Source: Desulfosediminicola flagellatus (lineage in GTDB: Bacteria > Desulfobacterota > Desulfobulbia > Desulfobulbales > Desulfocapsaceae). Taken from it: DNA of 64,000 bases. A program made the position numbers and the translations under genes. Shown piece by piece: positions 37,101-45,758 of this stretch. The notes beneath the pieces were generated by a model. It was not told where the DNA came from, did not search any database, and saw only the letters and a program-made list of their open reading frames with translations. The stretch is taken from NCBI RefSeq assembly GCF_005116655.2, contig NZ_CP050698.1, positions 5,598,501 to 5,662,500 of the forward strand, written 5' to 3'. How positions within the stretch are numbered: position 1 is the stretch's first letter; each line of letters opens with the position of its first letter.

Positions 37101-38000
37101 GGTGCAACCCCGCTCAACCTGAACCCTGGTGACTACATCACTGAAGCCAATTTTCAGCTTGATAGTGGTGGATCAATCTCCGGTACCATTTTCAAAAACG
37201 ATGGCAAGACTCCTGTGACGGATGACCATATTGTCATCGATCTCTATACCGGTAACCCGTGTGGCAATACCCTTTTATATACCTATGCCACAATAAATCA
37301 TTCAAATGGAGAATACACAATTCAGGGTGTCGGGCCCGGCACCTACTACGCCAGAATATCCGATCACTATTCTAGCTACACACCTGACTGGTGGGGGGAA
37401 AATGGAAGCGATCCCGACTGCCATAATGCCTCACCAATTGCCCTTTCAACCAGGCAAGATATATCAGGATATGATTTCATTCTGGATAAAGGTGCGATAA
37501 TCACAGGAACCGTCTTTAAGGATGACGGATACACTCCTTTTACTGAGACCGTCAATGTAACAGCGTATATGGGAAATCCCTGCGGATCATATCAACGTAT
37601 AACAAATTACTATACGTCTAGAAATGATGGGACGTTCTACCTCACCGGCTTACCCTCTGAAACGTTATTTTTACGGGCTGATGCCCTCAGCAGGGATTAT
37701 GATTTCGAGTGGTGGTCCAGCCAGCAAAGCAGTCCGTTCTGTAATGACGCGGCCTCACTAACCCTCAACAGCGAGGAATTTCTTACAGGTGTCAACTTTC
37801 AACTCACCAAAATCCGCTCCATTCCCGGCGACATCAACCTCGATGGCCAGACAGACCTGAAAGATCTGATCTTCAGCCTCAAAATGCTCACCACCCAACC
37901 GGATGTCCGTATCAGTAAACATGGAGATGTAAATAATGACGGCCAGATAGATCTTGCAGAGGTCCTGTTTATCCTGAACGAACTGGCAGTAGTCAGGTGA
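34128..38000 (+). CDS. secreted 11-repeat protein with C-terminal dockerin
   Basis: This protein of about 1290 residues has a basic start, then a signal sequence (ITSALLLLLQICLVCVLPAQA). It contains eleven repeats of about 105 residues, each beginning like ISGTIFxxDGxTPVT, with a conserved DPC motif, a GTYY-type loop, a WWG motif and a final DF.L strand; these resemble carboxypeptidase-regulatory/SD-type beta sandwiches. The last 60 residues are a type I dockerin-like pair, GDINLDGQTDLKDLI and GDVNNDGQIDLAEVL. Each of these has calcium-binding Asp/Asn positions. It is probably exported and bound by a cohesin or docked at the surface. ATG at 34128 is preferred; a TTG at 34083 adds 15 residues. 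Confidence 0.85.
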   Translation: MTMNIQVRPLNRRKRILPITSALLLLLQICLVCVLPAQAETVSGTIYDKNGLTPLVNQNISVVISTSDPCGFLSNTSKTDVSRSDGTFTVSVPSSGTYYIKTIDSRSVSDYMSQWWGASPGDTACTSAAPIILDTGENFTGADFRLVAKPTISGTFFETEGTTPITGSLIDLYVLNGDPCDSSWNNHSTAVKYDSNTGTYQIKFFQPGTYYLRTSLYDSTYLAEYWGSTSSGPDCSDATSLSLSGGENITGVDFQLDRLATLSGTLFQRDGGTPVTDSHIPLYIYSGDPCDEPMHLKNSGNNTSDGSYNFSHLPPGTYFVKTTSSEKYIVGWWDGVSSSQECSEAKPIVLTSGEELNNINFQLEIAPYISGTIFESDGSTPVSGADLSVTIYSESPCGGGEYITSTAVNSTDGTYRTDGIYPGTYFALVSGNSRSSYLKEYWSDAESSRECTDATPITITAEQDFTHADFQLEKTASISGKITNADGITAISKNSFSVYIFSGDPCGDNEVIAENYGVLEEDGTYTVNQLHPGTYFAGAQSHTSGLYVSEWWGEPVGDYDCNNAHPIVLDYGDNFSDVDFQVDIAPTISGRIFRADGITAVTEGRIDIVLYTGDPCVNPHRYTNVDSDQTDGTYTTQGLRPGTYYARASAYGLNYLPEWWGDKASSQDCNDAKPLTLSIGNGITDVDFQLNSGGVLKGTVFDKDGVTPVTNQDISIDIYTGDPCGRHNRLANAYVSYDGTFLLQGLPSGRYFAKAISSPLYLDEWWGRQTSEFECDSAASIDLREGTEITHIDFQLDPAPTILGTVYTADGITPITTTQTMIAVFDEDPCTHVESVHSAYVDPLTGTFSTYGLLPGTYYLKSYSSGDHASEWWAKNESSADCKNASPIEIKPYIGFTGADFQLDQGAAITGTAYEADGKTPILSSLISVKLYSGTSCDDLTYIEQKQISYSNGQYSFSNLPAGNYYLHTASREVDYTQEWWSENSSMPTCSGATPLNLNPGDYITEANFQLDSGGSISGTIFKNDGKTPVTDDHIVIDLYTGNPCGNTLLYTYATINHSNGEYTIQGVGPGTYYARISDHYSSYTPDWWGENGSDPDCHNASPIALSTRQDISGYDFILDKGAIITGTVFKDDGYTPFTETVNVTAYMGNPCGSYQRITNYYTSRNDGTFYLTGLPSETLFLRADALSRDYDFEWWSSQQSSPFCNDAASLTLNSEEFLTGVNFQLTKIRSIPGDINLDGQTDLKDLIFSLKMLTTQPDVRISKHGDVNNDGQIDLAEVLFILNELAVVR

Positions 38001-38218
38001 GTTTATAACTGACCCCTTTGCTGCGACCAGGACGGTCAGCTAGCCGACCACGAAAGAAACTGATGAGATATTAGTGTAAAAAAACGTGGTCTCTCCCTAA
38101 TGGCATAAGCTGAGTTTCAAGGGTTATTTAAGAGATCGAACCCTGTGAAAAACACCCTTGCCTTTTGTTGGTGTCCCGTGTTAACTGTTCGACTTCATAA
38201 TAAATATAGGGAAATCAG

Positions 38219-39661
38219 ATGACCTGCACAGCATTCAGTTCGACAGCAAAGGCAATTTTGACTTTGTTCTTTGTTCTATTTTTGATCTTTGGGTTCAGTG
38301 TCTACAGCTCCTCTGCAAATCAGGCAAGTCTGGTAAAAGATATTGTTCCAGGTCTGGATGGTTCTGATCCAGATCATTTGACAGCGGCAGCAAATAACGT
38401 TTTCTTTTCAATCAACAATAGAGATACGCGCCAATACGAATTATGGGTTTCGGACGGAACTAATAATGGAACCAAGGCACTAAAGAATAATCTTACAGAC
38501 AGTGGTTGGGCATTTCAGAGTCAACACCTTTCCGCATCCGGAAAGATCCTGTATTTTCGTGGATATGACGATGAATCAGGTTTTGAGCTATGGCGTTCAA
38601 ATGGGACACCTGATGGAACGTTCATGATCAAGGACATTTATCCCGGCTCCTTTAGTTCACATCCAAATCAATTTACCGTTGTAAATGATACAGTCTTTTT
38701 TTCAGCTGATAATGGAAATCCGTCATTTCCGTCCACTACCAAGCTATGGATTACTGATGGAACTGAAGGTGGTACCCAGATCGTGAAAAATTTCCAATCC
38801 GGGTACATATATAATCTTACTGCAGTAGGCGACACATTGTTTTTTTTGGTTGCTGATGGTCATAGTGGCAATAAACTATGGAAATCAGATGGTACAGAGG
38901 ATGGCACCGTATTAGTTTCAGATATTGATTTTTATTCCAGTCGCTGCGGCCCTTCCGAGTTTACCAATGTGGCCGGGACACTCTATTTCGTCGCTGATGA
39001 CAGGATAACGGGTAATGAATTATGGACATCAGATGGTACTCAGGAAGGAACACGGCTTGTAAAGGATATCTATCCAGGTAGTGAAGATTCCTGCCCTACT
39101 GCGTTAACCAGTATTGAAGGAAATATATTTTTTTCGGCAGACAACCAGTCAGCAAGATATATGTTATGGAAATCAGATGGCACAGAACAAGGGACATACC
39201 TTGTCCACTCATCAGCAAGTTTATTCCTGGCAGCTCTTGCCAATGATCTATACTTTCTTAACTACGGTACTTCTAAAGGGCCAGAGCTATGGAGATCAGA
39301 TGGTACACCTGAAGGAACCGCAGGAGTCACGGGTATAGGCTCCGATATCAGCATATCCGGGATGATCAATCTCCAACCTGTTAAAGATAAATTGTTTTTC
39401 ACCGCAGACGATGACGTGCACGGCGAAGAGCTATGGGGATATTCAGGATCAGAATCTGCCGCGCATCTCATCGCAGATATCAACCCAGGGCGTTCAGACT
39501 CCAAAATACGAAATTTCACGAATGTGAATGGTAAGGTGTTTTTTACTGCCGATGATGGTGATCATGGAAAGGAACTCTGGGTACTCTCTCCATCGAAGTC
39601 GGAATCAAATTTTTATATTATACGAACAAAAGATAACAAAATAATATCCATTATCCTTTGA
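38219..39661 (+). CDS. secreted ELWxxDGT-repeat protein
   Basis: This 480-residue protein has a signal peptide (FFVLFLIFGFSVYSSSANQA). About nine ELW(V/R/K)SDGT...GT blades, each with a VKDIxPG-type strand, are found in hyalin/ELWxxDGT-repeat beta-propeller proteins. It sits 218 bases after the dockerin protein on the same strand and may share its surface role. The C-terminus ends in a basic segment with no recognised sorting signal. Confidence 0.8.
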   Translation: MTCTAFSSTAKAILTLFFVLFLIFGFSVYSSSANQASLVKDIVPGLDGSDPDHLTAAANNVFFSINNRDTRQYELWVSDGTNNGTKALKNNLTDSGWAFQSQHLSASGKILYFRGYDDESGFELWRSNGTPDGTFMIKDIYPGSFSSHPNQFTVVNDTVFFSADNGNPSFPSTTKLWITDGTEGGTQIVKNFQSGYIYNLTAVGDTLFFLVADGHSGNKLWKSDGTEDGTVLVSDIDFYSSRCGPSEFTNVAGTLYFVADDRITGNELWTSDGTQEGTRLVKDIYPGSEDSCPTALTSIEGNIFFSADNQSARYMLWKSDGTEQGTYLVHSSASLFLAALANDLYFLNYGTSKGPELWRSDGTPEGTAGVTGIGSDISISGMINLQPVKDKLFFTADDDVHGEELWGYSGSESAAHLIADINPGRSDSKIRNFTNVNGKVFFTADDGDHGKELWVLSPSKSESNFYIIRTKDNKIISIIL

Positions 39662-40304
39662 TGTGTAAGCTGCACCACCTTGGTATCCATATTTTATTAA
39701 ACTGATTTGGGTAATTACCTACCGACTTGAACAGCAACGTCATCCTGTTTAGTTCTCTTTATACATGACAGAGAGGTCACCCAAATAAAAGGCCCCGGTC
39801 AAGGAATAATATTCCCCATTAAGGAAAAAACAGTATTTTTCCTTCGTGAGGTACATAGTTGCCATGGAACTCCAGCCTTACAGAATACCCGTTCTTTATT
39901 GCACCCATTATTTCACCCATTATTTCAACTTTACGTGTCGGTAACATCTTCACCGCACCAGTCACCCATCAGGATCAAGGCTAAGGGAGAGATTAGGATT
40001 GTGGAACGAAGAGATCCTCAAAAAATCTCGTAGTGGAACAATTCCAATCTCGGGTCCATGCCCCTGTCCGCTTCAGCGAACCCAGAAAATTATTGGTGCC
40101 ATACTATGTCCAAATGTTTGTACAAGTCTCATGGTTCTTAACCAGCCCTTTGGTGGTTCACAGTATAGGCAGTAAAGAAAGTGGTATTCTATCAGACGGA
40201 ACGGTTACCAATCAAATCCAGTGGTTTTACCAACCCCTTTCCGAGTTCTCCGTTCCGGCTGAATTTCAGGTAAAGAGTTTATTGCTATCAAACTCAACGT
40301 TGTC
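39662..40304. other. intergenic region before the IS110 fragment
   Basis: A 94-codon plus-strand frame (40033-40317) is not protein-like. The region probably includes non-coding DNA from the neighbouring broken insertion sequence. Nothing else is supportable. Confidence 0.3.
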
Positions 40305-40957
40305 CTACATAACATAAAAGGCGGCCCGTGCCAGTTTGTGCGATAGTGCAGCATAGGCAACCGTTGTTTTTATTTTGGCTGCTTTTCTGTTGAAAAATGC
40401 CTTTGCGTTATCATCGTACCTCCTTGCAAATTCAGCAGCTTCGGCAAAAGCCCAGGAGAGATATTTGTTACCGTTCTTGCTGTTGCCTTTCCCTTTACGT
40501 TTGTTGTTGCTGAGCCAAGTGGTTGGTACTTTCCTACAATATGAGGAGTAATTACCTACTTTCTTAAATCGCTCAATTGGACCTGTTTCCAGCATTATGG
40601 TTAAGGCTAGAATTTTTGCCAACTCCAGGAATGGTGAGTAGCCCTAAGTATTGTGGATTAATCATCATCCTTTTTTCGCAGATTTTTTCAATCTTAACAA
40701 TCTGGTGGCTGAGGAAATCAATGCTCTCTTTCGATACTTCACCGCTAAGAGCTAAATCTTCATTTTCTGCAAGCAGGGGTGCCACGTAATTCTCAGTCTT
40801 CTGTTTCATTTTTCGACCACTGAGATTGTGACCGCAATTCCTGGTGATAATTCCTTGCAGGCTATTTATTAGCGACGTCCGGAGTTTAACCAGATGTCCA
40901 CATTTTCTTAAGAAATCACATATTGGTCGTATCTCTTTGGGATAAAAATACCTGACG
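40305..40957 (-). pseudogene. IS110-family transposase, truncated and frameshifted
   Basis: The minus strand encodes the middle and C-terminal parts of a DEDD (IS110/Transposase_20) transposase. The middle part reads KEIRPICDFLRKCGHLVKLRT ... TIPGVGK. The frame then slips by one base at the T5 run at 40613-40617 and resumes as KILALTIMLETGPIERFKKV to the stop near 40305. The N-terminal RuvC-like region is missing where the sequence abuts the second transposase fragment at about 40958. It cannot encode an active enzyme. Confidence 0.85.
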
Positions 40958-41754
40958 AAATGGATATCCCGGCAGAACTCTCGCGTCGTCAAGACCGATT
41001 GGATGCCATAGCTCAGGCAAAGGCAAAAATCGAAGAACGGGCAGCACAAAGATACGCTGAGGGACAAAAGGAATACGAAAAAAAAGTTGCCAAACGTCGT
41101 GCAAAAGCTGAAGTTTCCGGCAAAAAGCCACGAGGTCGTAACCCTGAGCCACCTGCGCCGGGACCCCGTAAAAAAGATCAGGTCAACTTGACTGAAGAAG
41201 AATCTCGTATCATGTCCTCCTCGGGTAAGGGGTTTGAGCAAGCTTATAATGCCCAGGCTGCTGTTGACGTTGAGACGATGCTTATTGTCGATAATCATAT
41301 CACCCAGGCATCAAACGACAAACGAGAAATCACCCCGGTCCTTGAATCTCTGAACGGCTTGCCTGAGCAATTAGGAAAAGTTGATACTCTACTGGCAGAT
41401 GCAGGTTACTACAGTGACAATAACGTTGCCTCCTGCAAACGGTCCGGGATCGAACCCTATATTTCCCCAAATCGTGAAAAGCATAATCTTCCACTTGCCA
41501 CACGGTTTACCGACCCAGAACCTTTACCTGAAGATGCAAAGCCGATAGACAAGATGAGGAGCAAACTTAAGAGCGTTTAGGGTCGCAAAGTTTATGCGCA
41601 ACGTAAGAGTACGGTAGAACCAGTATTCGGCATCGTCAAACATGTCTTGGGCTTCCGGCAGTTTTTCTTGCGTGGCAAGGAAGCTGTCTCCGGTGAATGG
41701 ACACTTGTGTCCACAGCGTGAAATATAAAGCGGATGTTTGCCCTTAATGGTTAA
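40958..41754 (+). pseudogene. IS1182-type transposase C-terminal half with two in-frame stops
   Basis: The frame reads DIPAELSRRQDRLDAIAQAK... through the DDE-type core (GKGFEQAYNAQAAVD, LADAGYYSDNN). TAG at 41578-41580 and TGA at 41719-41721 then interrupt it, the latter in place of the expected Trp of LVSTAWN. After each stop the homology continues in frame (GRKVYAQRKSTVEPVFGIVK). The N-terminal part is missing. Together with the IS110 fragment it marks a nested or recombined insertion site. Confidence 0.85.
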
Positions 41755-41902
41755 AATATTATAAAGAACCAGTAAATATGAACTGTTTTTGAGTAAAAGT
41801 TCTCACAATACGTAGTGCATTTGAGAATAGGTATCATACTTGTTTTTTTAACTGCATCGGCTGGTTTTAGCCCTTAGCATGGTGTCATTATCCGACAGAC
41901 TG

Positions 41903-42874
41903 CTAGAAAAGTTTCAATTGCCTGGCTGTTGAAGTGCAGTTTTTCTTTTTCACCTCACCTCCTACCGGAGCTACGGCATCAAATCTGCCAAGAAGTGAAG
42001 GCGACGTTGGATCATGGGCCCGGTGATTCCGTCGGGCGAGCTCGAAGTTTCTGGTCGCATAACAATAACAGCAGCCAAAAAGGCAGGAATCATACATGCC
42101 GATCTCACGGCTCATTACACAACCGCATTCCTTTCGCTGGGAAGGGTCTTTTCTGCCCGCCACGTTGACCTTGAACAGCCGTTGTATCAGAGCATCATCG
42201 ATACATTTACCAGGCGCAACCCCCAGGGGGGAAAGGTCGAGCTTTTCAGCACAGCTAAGCAACTCAATGTCATACAATCCGGCAATACGTACCAGCTCAG
42301 CAACCAGCGGCTCAACCTCCGCCAGCCCGGCAACCCGTGAAGGCTGTATCTCTACCCCGCTTCGTCTGAGTGTTTCCATGCGACCTGAGGCCTTGCGGTA
42401 ATCATCAACAAAGCTGATAAACGAGCGTCGAGTAGAGCCCGCAAGCTTTTCTGCAATAGTGCAGTAGTTGTCGATATGGTAGGAAATGGGAGTAATACTG
42501 CTCAGGAATATCGGATCATAGCGCCAGATCACCCGCTCGGGACCAATCCGATCGGCGAGCTCATGAAATACTGCGACCGCTTTTTCAAGCGATGGTGAGT
42601 ACGGGTCAATCTCCCTCGGGTTGTTAACCAGAGTAAATAGAAAGTAGTAGTCAAAACCTCTTGCGTTCAGCTCTGCCAGGCGTGCCATGAGTGGTGCCGG
42701 GTTACGGGTCCAGAACACAATCGCCTCGACCTCATCAGGACGCAGTGACACATACCCAACCTGTTTAATATTAAACGGGTTAGGAACTGCACAATAGCCC
42801 GCTTTGACTCTGTTCATAAACCATTCAGAATAAAAGGCAGGTATATCTGTTCTACGACTGGCACTTACAATCAT
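41903..42874 (-). CDS. DUF1848-family protein
   Basis: This 323-residue protein starts MIVSASRRTDIPAFYSEW, the DUF1848 signature. It has a TIM-barrel-like body and a C-terminal cysteine cluster CGCVMSREIGMYDSCLFGCCYCYAT, whose CxxCxYC spacing recalls radical-SAM iron-sulfur sites. The substrate is unknown. AGGAAAGG precedes the ATG. The gene is intact although it lies in a zone of transposase and Fic remnants. Confidence 0.85.
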   Translation of the reverse strand: MIVSASRRTDIPAFYSEWFMNRVKAGYCAVPNPFNIKQVGYVSLRPDEVEAIVFWTRNPAPLMARLAELNARGFDYYFLFTLVNNPREIDPYSPSLEKAVAVFHELADRIGPERVIWRYDPIFLSSITPISYHIDNYCTIAEKLAGSTRRSFISFVDDYRKASGRMETLRRSGVEIQPSRVAGLAEVEPLVAELVRIAGLYDIELLSCAEKLDLSPLGVAPGKCIDDALIQRLFKVNVAGRKDPSQRKECGCVMSREIGMYDSCLFGCCYCYATRNFELARRNHRAHDPTSPSLLGRFDAVAPVGGEVKKKNCTSTARQLKLF

Positions 42875-42926
42875 CTGTCACCTTTCCTCGCTCACCCTTG
42901 CTATCCAGGCAAAGCAAAGATACGAC

Positions 42927-43215
42927 TTACAGCAACCCCACCAAATGCTTCCCTTGCTCTGTTAAACGATACTTCTGCAAACTGCTTCTTGGCTTATCCG
43001 GCAAAGTCATCTCAACAAGGCCTGCAGTCAGCGCGGGTTTAAGATAACGTTCACGAAATGATTTACGATCAACCAAGCCGATGCAACTCTGTATCTGATC
43101 TCTGGTCATCTCACCATGCAACGTAGAAAGTAACCGTTCAACTTGGGGGGTCACTTGGGGGGGGACCGAGTCAACAGCCTGGTGAATTATATCCAGCTTT
43201 GTAAAGGTAAAGTGT
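42927..43215 (-). pseudogene. winged-helix tail fused to a Fic fragment
   Basis: The minus strand reads QAVDSVPPQVTPQVERLL ... KYRLTEQGKHLVGLL, the C-terminal tail shared by AlbA_2/RecG-like and Fic proteins. The DNA just upstream (43183-43215) matches 46146-46180, which in another frame encodes the Fic segment LSTLYLYKAGY. The junction between them breaks the reading frame. An 8-base G run lies at 43157-43164. It is a remnant, not a working gene. Confidence 0.7.
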
Positions 43216-43220
43216 GGAAA

Positions 43221-43715
43221 TTATTTCCACGTATTCAGGCGCTTCTTGCATTCGCCTTTTGGCAGCCTGGGGTTGATTTTCATGAGTTGCTGGAGCTTAT
43301 CGTGTGCTTGCACTTGAGTTAAAAGATGGATGGCAAGCATTTCATCTAAAACCCAAAGGATACCATGCACTTCTATGTTTTGCTGTAGTGCAATTCGTCG
43401 GAGTGCTGCATCTCCAGTGAGTAATGTTGCATTGAGGTTTTGGGCAAGGTAGAGGCAGGAGCAGTCGGCGATGGAGAGAGCGGGGTTTTCCACCTCAATA
43501 GATTGGATTTTCATGAGATCTTCAAACGAGAACGATTGCTTTGTCAGTAACTCGTTATCAATGCATGTTTGTAACTTGCCTGCATTGTCTTCCTCAATCT
43601 CAGCCACCACCATATCTGTCACCTGAAAATCGAAATCAAGCTCGAAAAACTGTTCGAGTAAGTCGATTTTCAAAAGATCAATCAGGATATTTGCGTCGTT
43701 GACCAGAAAAATCAT
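43221..43715 (-). CDS. PIN-domain toxin
   Basis: This 164-residue protein opens with the PIN motif VNDANILIDLLK (Asp7). It has a middle Glu in VAEIEED, Asp in SIADCSCLY, and Asp in LLTGDAALRR, the four acidic residues of PIN nucleases. PIN toxins cleave RNA and are inhibited by a partner antitoxin. It overlaps the XRE-ImmA gene by 4 bases (ATGA), so the two are translationally coupled. The C-terminal tail is basic and extended. Confidence 0.85.
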   Translation of the reverse strand: MIFLVNDANILIDLLKIDLLEQFFELDFDFQVTDMVVAEIEEDNAGKLQTCIDNELLTKQSFSFEDLMKIQSIEVENPALSIADCSCLYLAQNLNATLLTGDAALRRIALQQNIEVHGILWVLDEMLAIHLLTQVQAHDKLQQLMKINPRLPKGECKKRLNTWK

Positions 43716-44764
43716 GAAACAATCTGAACCTCCTGACCAAACTCAGCCAAAGACATGTTCAATAGCTCTGCCCCCTTACTATAACTGATGATCTCTTCAG
43801 CAGAAGCATGTAGCACCAGCTGTTTGAAGCGATTTGCTTTCTCCACCCCTGAGTATTTTCCAGGCTCTTCCTTGCGCCAGCCCGCTTTGCTCATATAAAT
43901 ACTGAACGATTTGTAGGTCTGTTGAGAGATGATTCCAAGGTTATGGGCCCGGGCCATGATTGCCTGCATGGAGATTCCGAACACCCCTTTAAGTTTTTTT
44001 AACTCCCACTGGGTAATTTTCTTCCTGTTTAAACCAAGCTCTTCCTTGATTACATTTTCCGGCAGCAACAAGGCTCCGGCAAATGCATGACAGAGTTTTT
44101 CATGATTGTTATCTCCACAATCAGAAAAATCGAGTAGCAAATGAGCAAGCTCATGGGCAATGGTGAATCTTTTTCGTACACAGTCACCATGCTTGAAAAC
44201 TGCTATAACCGGTATTTCCATACCTTGGGCAAAACCTGAAAGGCCAACAAAATTATCACTTGCTTCCACCTCAAAGACCTTAAACCCTTTATCTTCAAGA
44301 AGTTCGGTCAGCTGCGGAATAGGTGCCTCGCCCAGATTCCATTTCTCTCGTATTTCTTTTGCGGCCTGCTCAATATCGTCATAATTGCGGATTACTTTTC
44401 TTTCTATAGGCAACTCTGCAGTATGCGAGAAGTTCAATACGCGTTCAATCTCAAGATATTTTTGCAGAAAATCAATGGACTGGTATTTAATTCTCTCTTC
44501 TTCCTTGCGGGTGAGTTTGGCTTTTTTACGAAAAGCAAAACCAGAGATCTCTATTTTTGAAGACCGAAAGAAATAATCCACCTTCACATCAAGCGCTTTG
44601 GCCAATGCGATAAGTACCTCACTGCTAGGATTAATCTGCCCTCTTTCGTATTTACTGATTGCCTGTTTACTCACTAGCGAGCCGCTGGCAGTGGCAAGGG
44701 CTTCCATGCTCAAGCCAGCCATTTTACGTGCTGAGTGTAGGCGTTTTCCAAATTCATGTATCAT
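43712..44764 (-). CDS. XRE-ImmA/IrrE-type antitoxin metallopeptidase
   Basis: This 350-residue protein has an N-terminal XRE helix-turn-helix (residues 1-65, SKQAISKYERGQINPSSEVL) and a C-terminal ImmA/IrrE domain with TIAHELAHLLLDF (HExxH) and a glutamate in the next helix. In this family it often acts as an antitoxin or protease regulator for the adjacent toxin. It is encoded before the PIN gene with a 4-base overlap. AGGAGG precedes the ATG, and the promoter region has a perfect 9-bp dyad. Confidence 0.88.
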   Translation of the reverse strand: MIHEFGKRLHSARKMAGLSMEALATASGSLVSKQAISKYERGQINPSSEVLIALAKALDVKVDYFFRSSKIEISGFAFRKKAKLTRKEEERIKYQSIDFLQKYLEIERVLNFSHTAELPIERKVIRNYDDIEQAAKEIREKWNLGEAPIPQLTELLEDKGFKVFEVEASDNFVGLSGFAQGMEIPVIAVFKHGDCVRKRFTIAHELAHLLLDFSDCGDNNHEKLCHAFAGALLLPENVIKEELGLNRKKITQWELKKLKGVFGISMQAIMARAHNLGIISQQTYKSFSIYMSKAGWRKEEPGKYSGVEKANRFKQLVLHASAEEIISYSKGAELLNMSLAEFGQEVQIVS

Positions 44765-44780
44765 GGTAGCATCCTCCTAG

Positions 44781-44814
44781 TTGACAAATATCATATTTTT
44801 CTCGAATTTGTCAA
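44781..44814 (-). promoter_or_regulatory. operator/promoter of the XRE-ImmA/PIN pair
   Basis: TTGACAAAT (44781-44789) and ATTTGTCAA (44806-44814) form a perfect dyad with a 16-base spacer. Read on the minus strand, the right arm supplies a TTGACA -35 box and the spacer AT-rich -10-like bases. The site ends about 16 bases from the start codon. Self-binding by the XRE protein is the likely control. Confidence 0.6.
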
Positions 44815-44919
44815 CCCAAGATAAGTTTCCAACTTCCAGAAACCACCCAAGATACCGTTTTTTAAATGGAAACTATAGTTTAACTGAAAACTGCAGCTCC
44901 ATATCTTTCCTGAAAGACC

Positions 44920-45170
44920 GCAATCCAGTGTCAGTCGAGTACCTTCAATATGGGTGGTATAGTGCGCTTCCTTGATCAAAGCTCTGTCCCCCATATCCCG
45001 TACCCAATCTTCTAAAAGCCGTGCTGCTTCAAGAAAACCCCGTGCCCGCTCAATAGTGATTCCATATTCCCATAATATCGCGGCTATTTATGGGATGGTC
45101 AGGTGTGGATTTGCAGCCAGCAGCTCAAATACCTTTCCCGTCACTTTTCCCTTCTCAATTCTTGCTGCTC
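44920..45170 (-). pseudogene. Fic-gene N-terminal remnant joined to a winged helix
   Basis: Minus-strand frames read VTGKVFELLAANPHLTI (winged helix, then a stop), followed by ALIKEAHYTTHIEGTRLTL, the N-terminal motif of Fic proteins (LxEALxSSxIEGTxLTL). The pieces are out of normal order for a working gene, so this is debris. Confidence 0.65.
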
Positions 45171-45336
45171 AATTGATAAAAAAAAACTGTTAATCAAACA
45201 ACAGTCAAACAAATCACATAACGCACGAACACTACTAACATACTGTTTCATTGACAAATCAACAAATTCTGTCTCCAAAAGCCTCTGCCTCATGATGTAA
45301 AGAACAAACGAAATCAGACTCGACACAACCAGGCAC

Positions 45337-45399
45337 AATGTCGCTTTCGACATTTATCAACAATATTGCGTTTTCGACATAACATGCCATTATGTCGAA
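45337..45399 (+). promoter_or_regulatory. paired operators upstream of the hipB-like gene
   Basis: Site 1 is AATGTCG-CTTT-CGACATT (45337-45354). Site 2 is TTCGACATAA (45373-45382), a 7-base spacer, and TTATGTCGAA (45390-45399), perfect 10-bp arms. Both share a TGTCG/CGACA core, typical of HipB-like autoregulation. They lie just before the start codon at 45417. Confidence 0.7.
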
Positions 45400-45416
45400 T
45401 GTGACATGGAGATACT

Positions 45417-45665
45417 ATGCAAATGTTACATGTTTCACCGAAGGACATTGGGACTGCTCTGCGGACTATCCGTAAAGAAAAGGGGTTGAGTCAGAAAGAA
45501 CTTGGTCAAAGAATTGGGCTTGATCAGAAAAAAGTCTCGCTGATAGAAAATGGAAATCCAAACGTTAGAGTTGACAGCCTTTTCCGCCTGTTTTCAGCTT
45601 TGGAGCTAGGAATTATTTTACAGCCTAAAGCCCTTCCTAAACCTTCAAACCAGAATGATTGGTAA
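45417..45665 (+). CDS. HipB-like XRE antitoxin, orphan
   Basis: This 82-residue helix-turn-helix protein (KELGQRIGLDQKKVSLIEN) ends QPKALPKPSNQNDW, as HipB-type antitoxins do. In HipBA loci the kinase hipA follows directly; here only an unrelated short frame follows before a Fic fragment, so hipA is missing. Two perfect operators remain upstream. It may be a relic or a stand-alone regulator. Confidence 0.8.
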   Translation: MQMLHVSPKDIGTALRTIRKEKGLSQKELGQRIGLDQKKVSLIENGNPNVRVDSLFRLFSALELGIILQPKALPKPSNQNDW

Positions 45666-45758
45666 TGCGAGTTTTACCGACCTTCGAGTGTCGCGAATAT
45701 TGTCACAAATCTGTCGCAAACTTTGTCGCAAACTTTGTCATGAACATGTCGCAAACAT

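Noticed and set aside
34128..38000. Regular repeat units suggesting a CRISPR array
   Set aside because: The repeats are about 105 codons long, diverged at the DNA level, and in one open frame; they encode a protein. No CRISPR array or cas gene was seen anywhere in the window.
40573..41298. A 241-codon minus-strand gene
   Set aside because: Only its second half is IS110-like; the first half is the antisense of the IS1182 fragment, so it is an artefact of the junction.
45666..45758. Start of a hipA gene after hipB
   Set aside because: The short frame after hipB has no HipA motif and runs into Fic-tail repeats.
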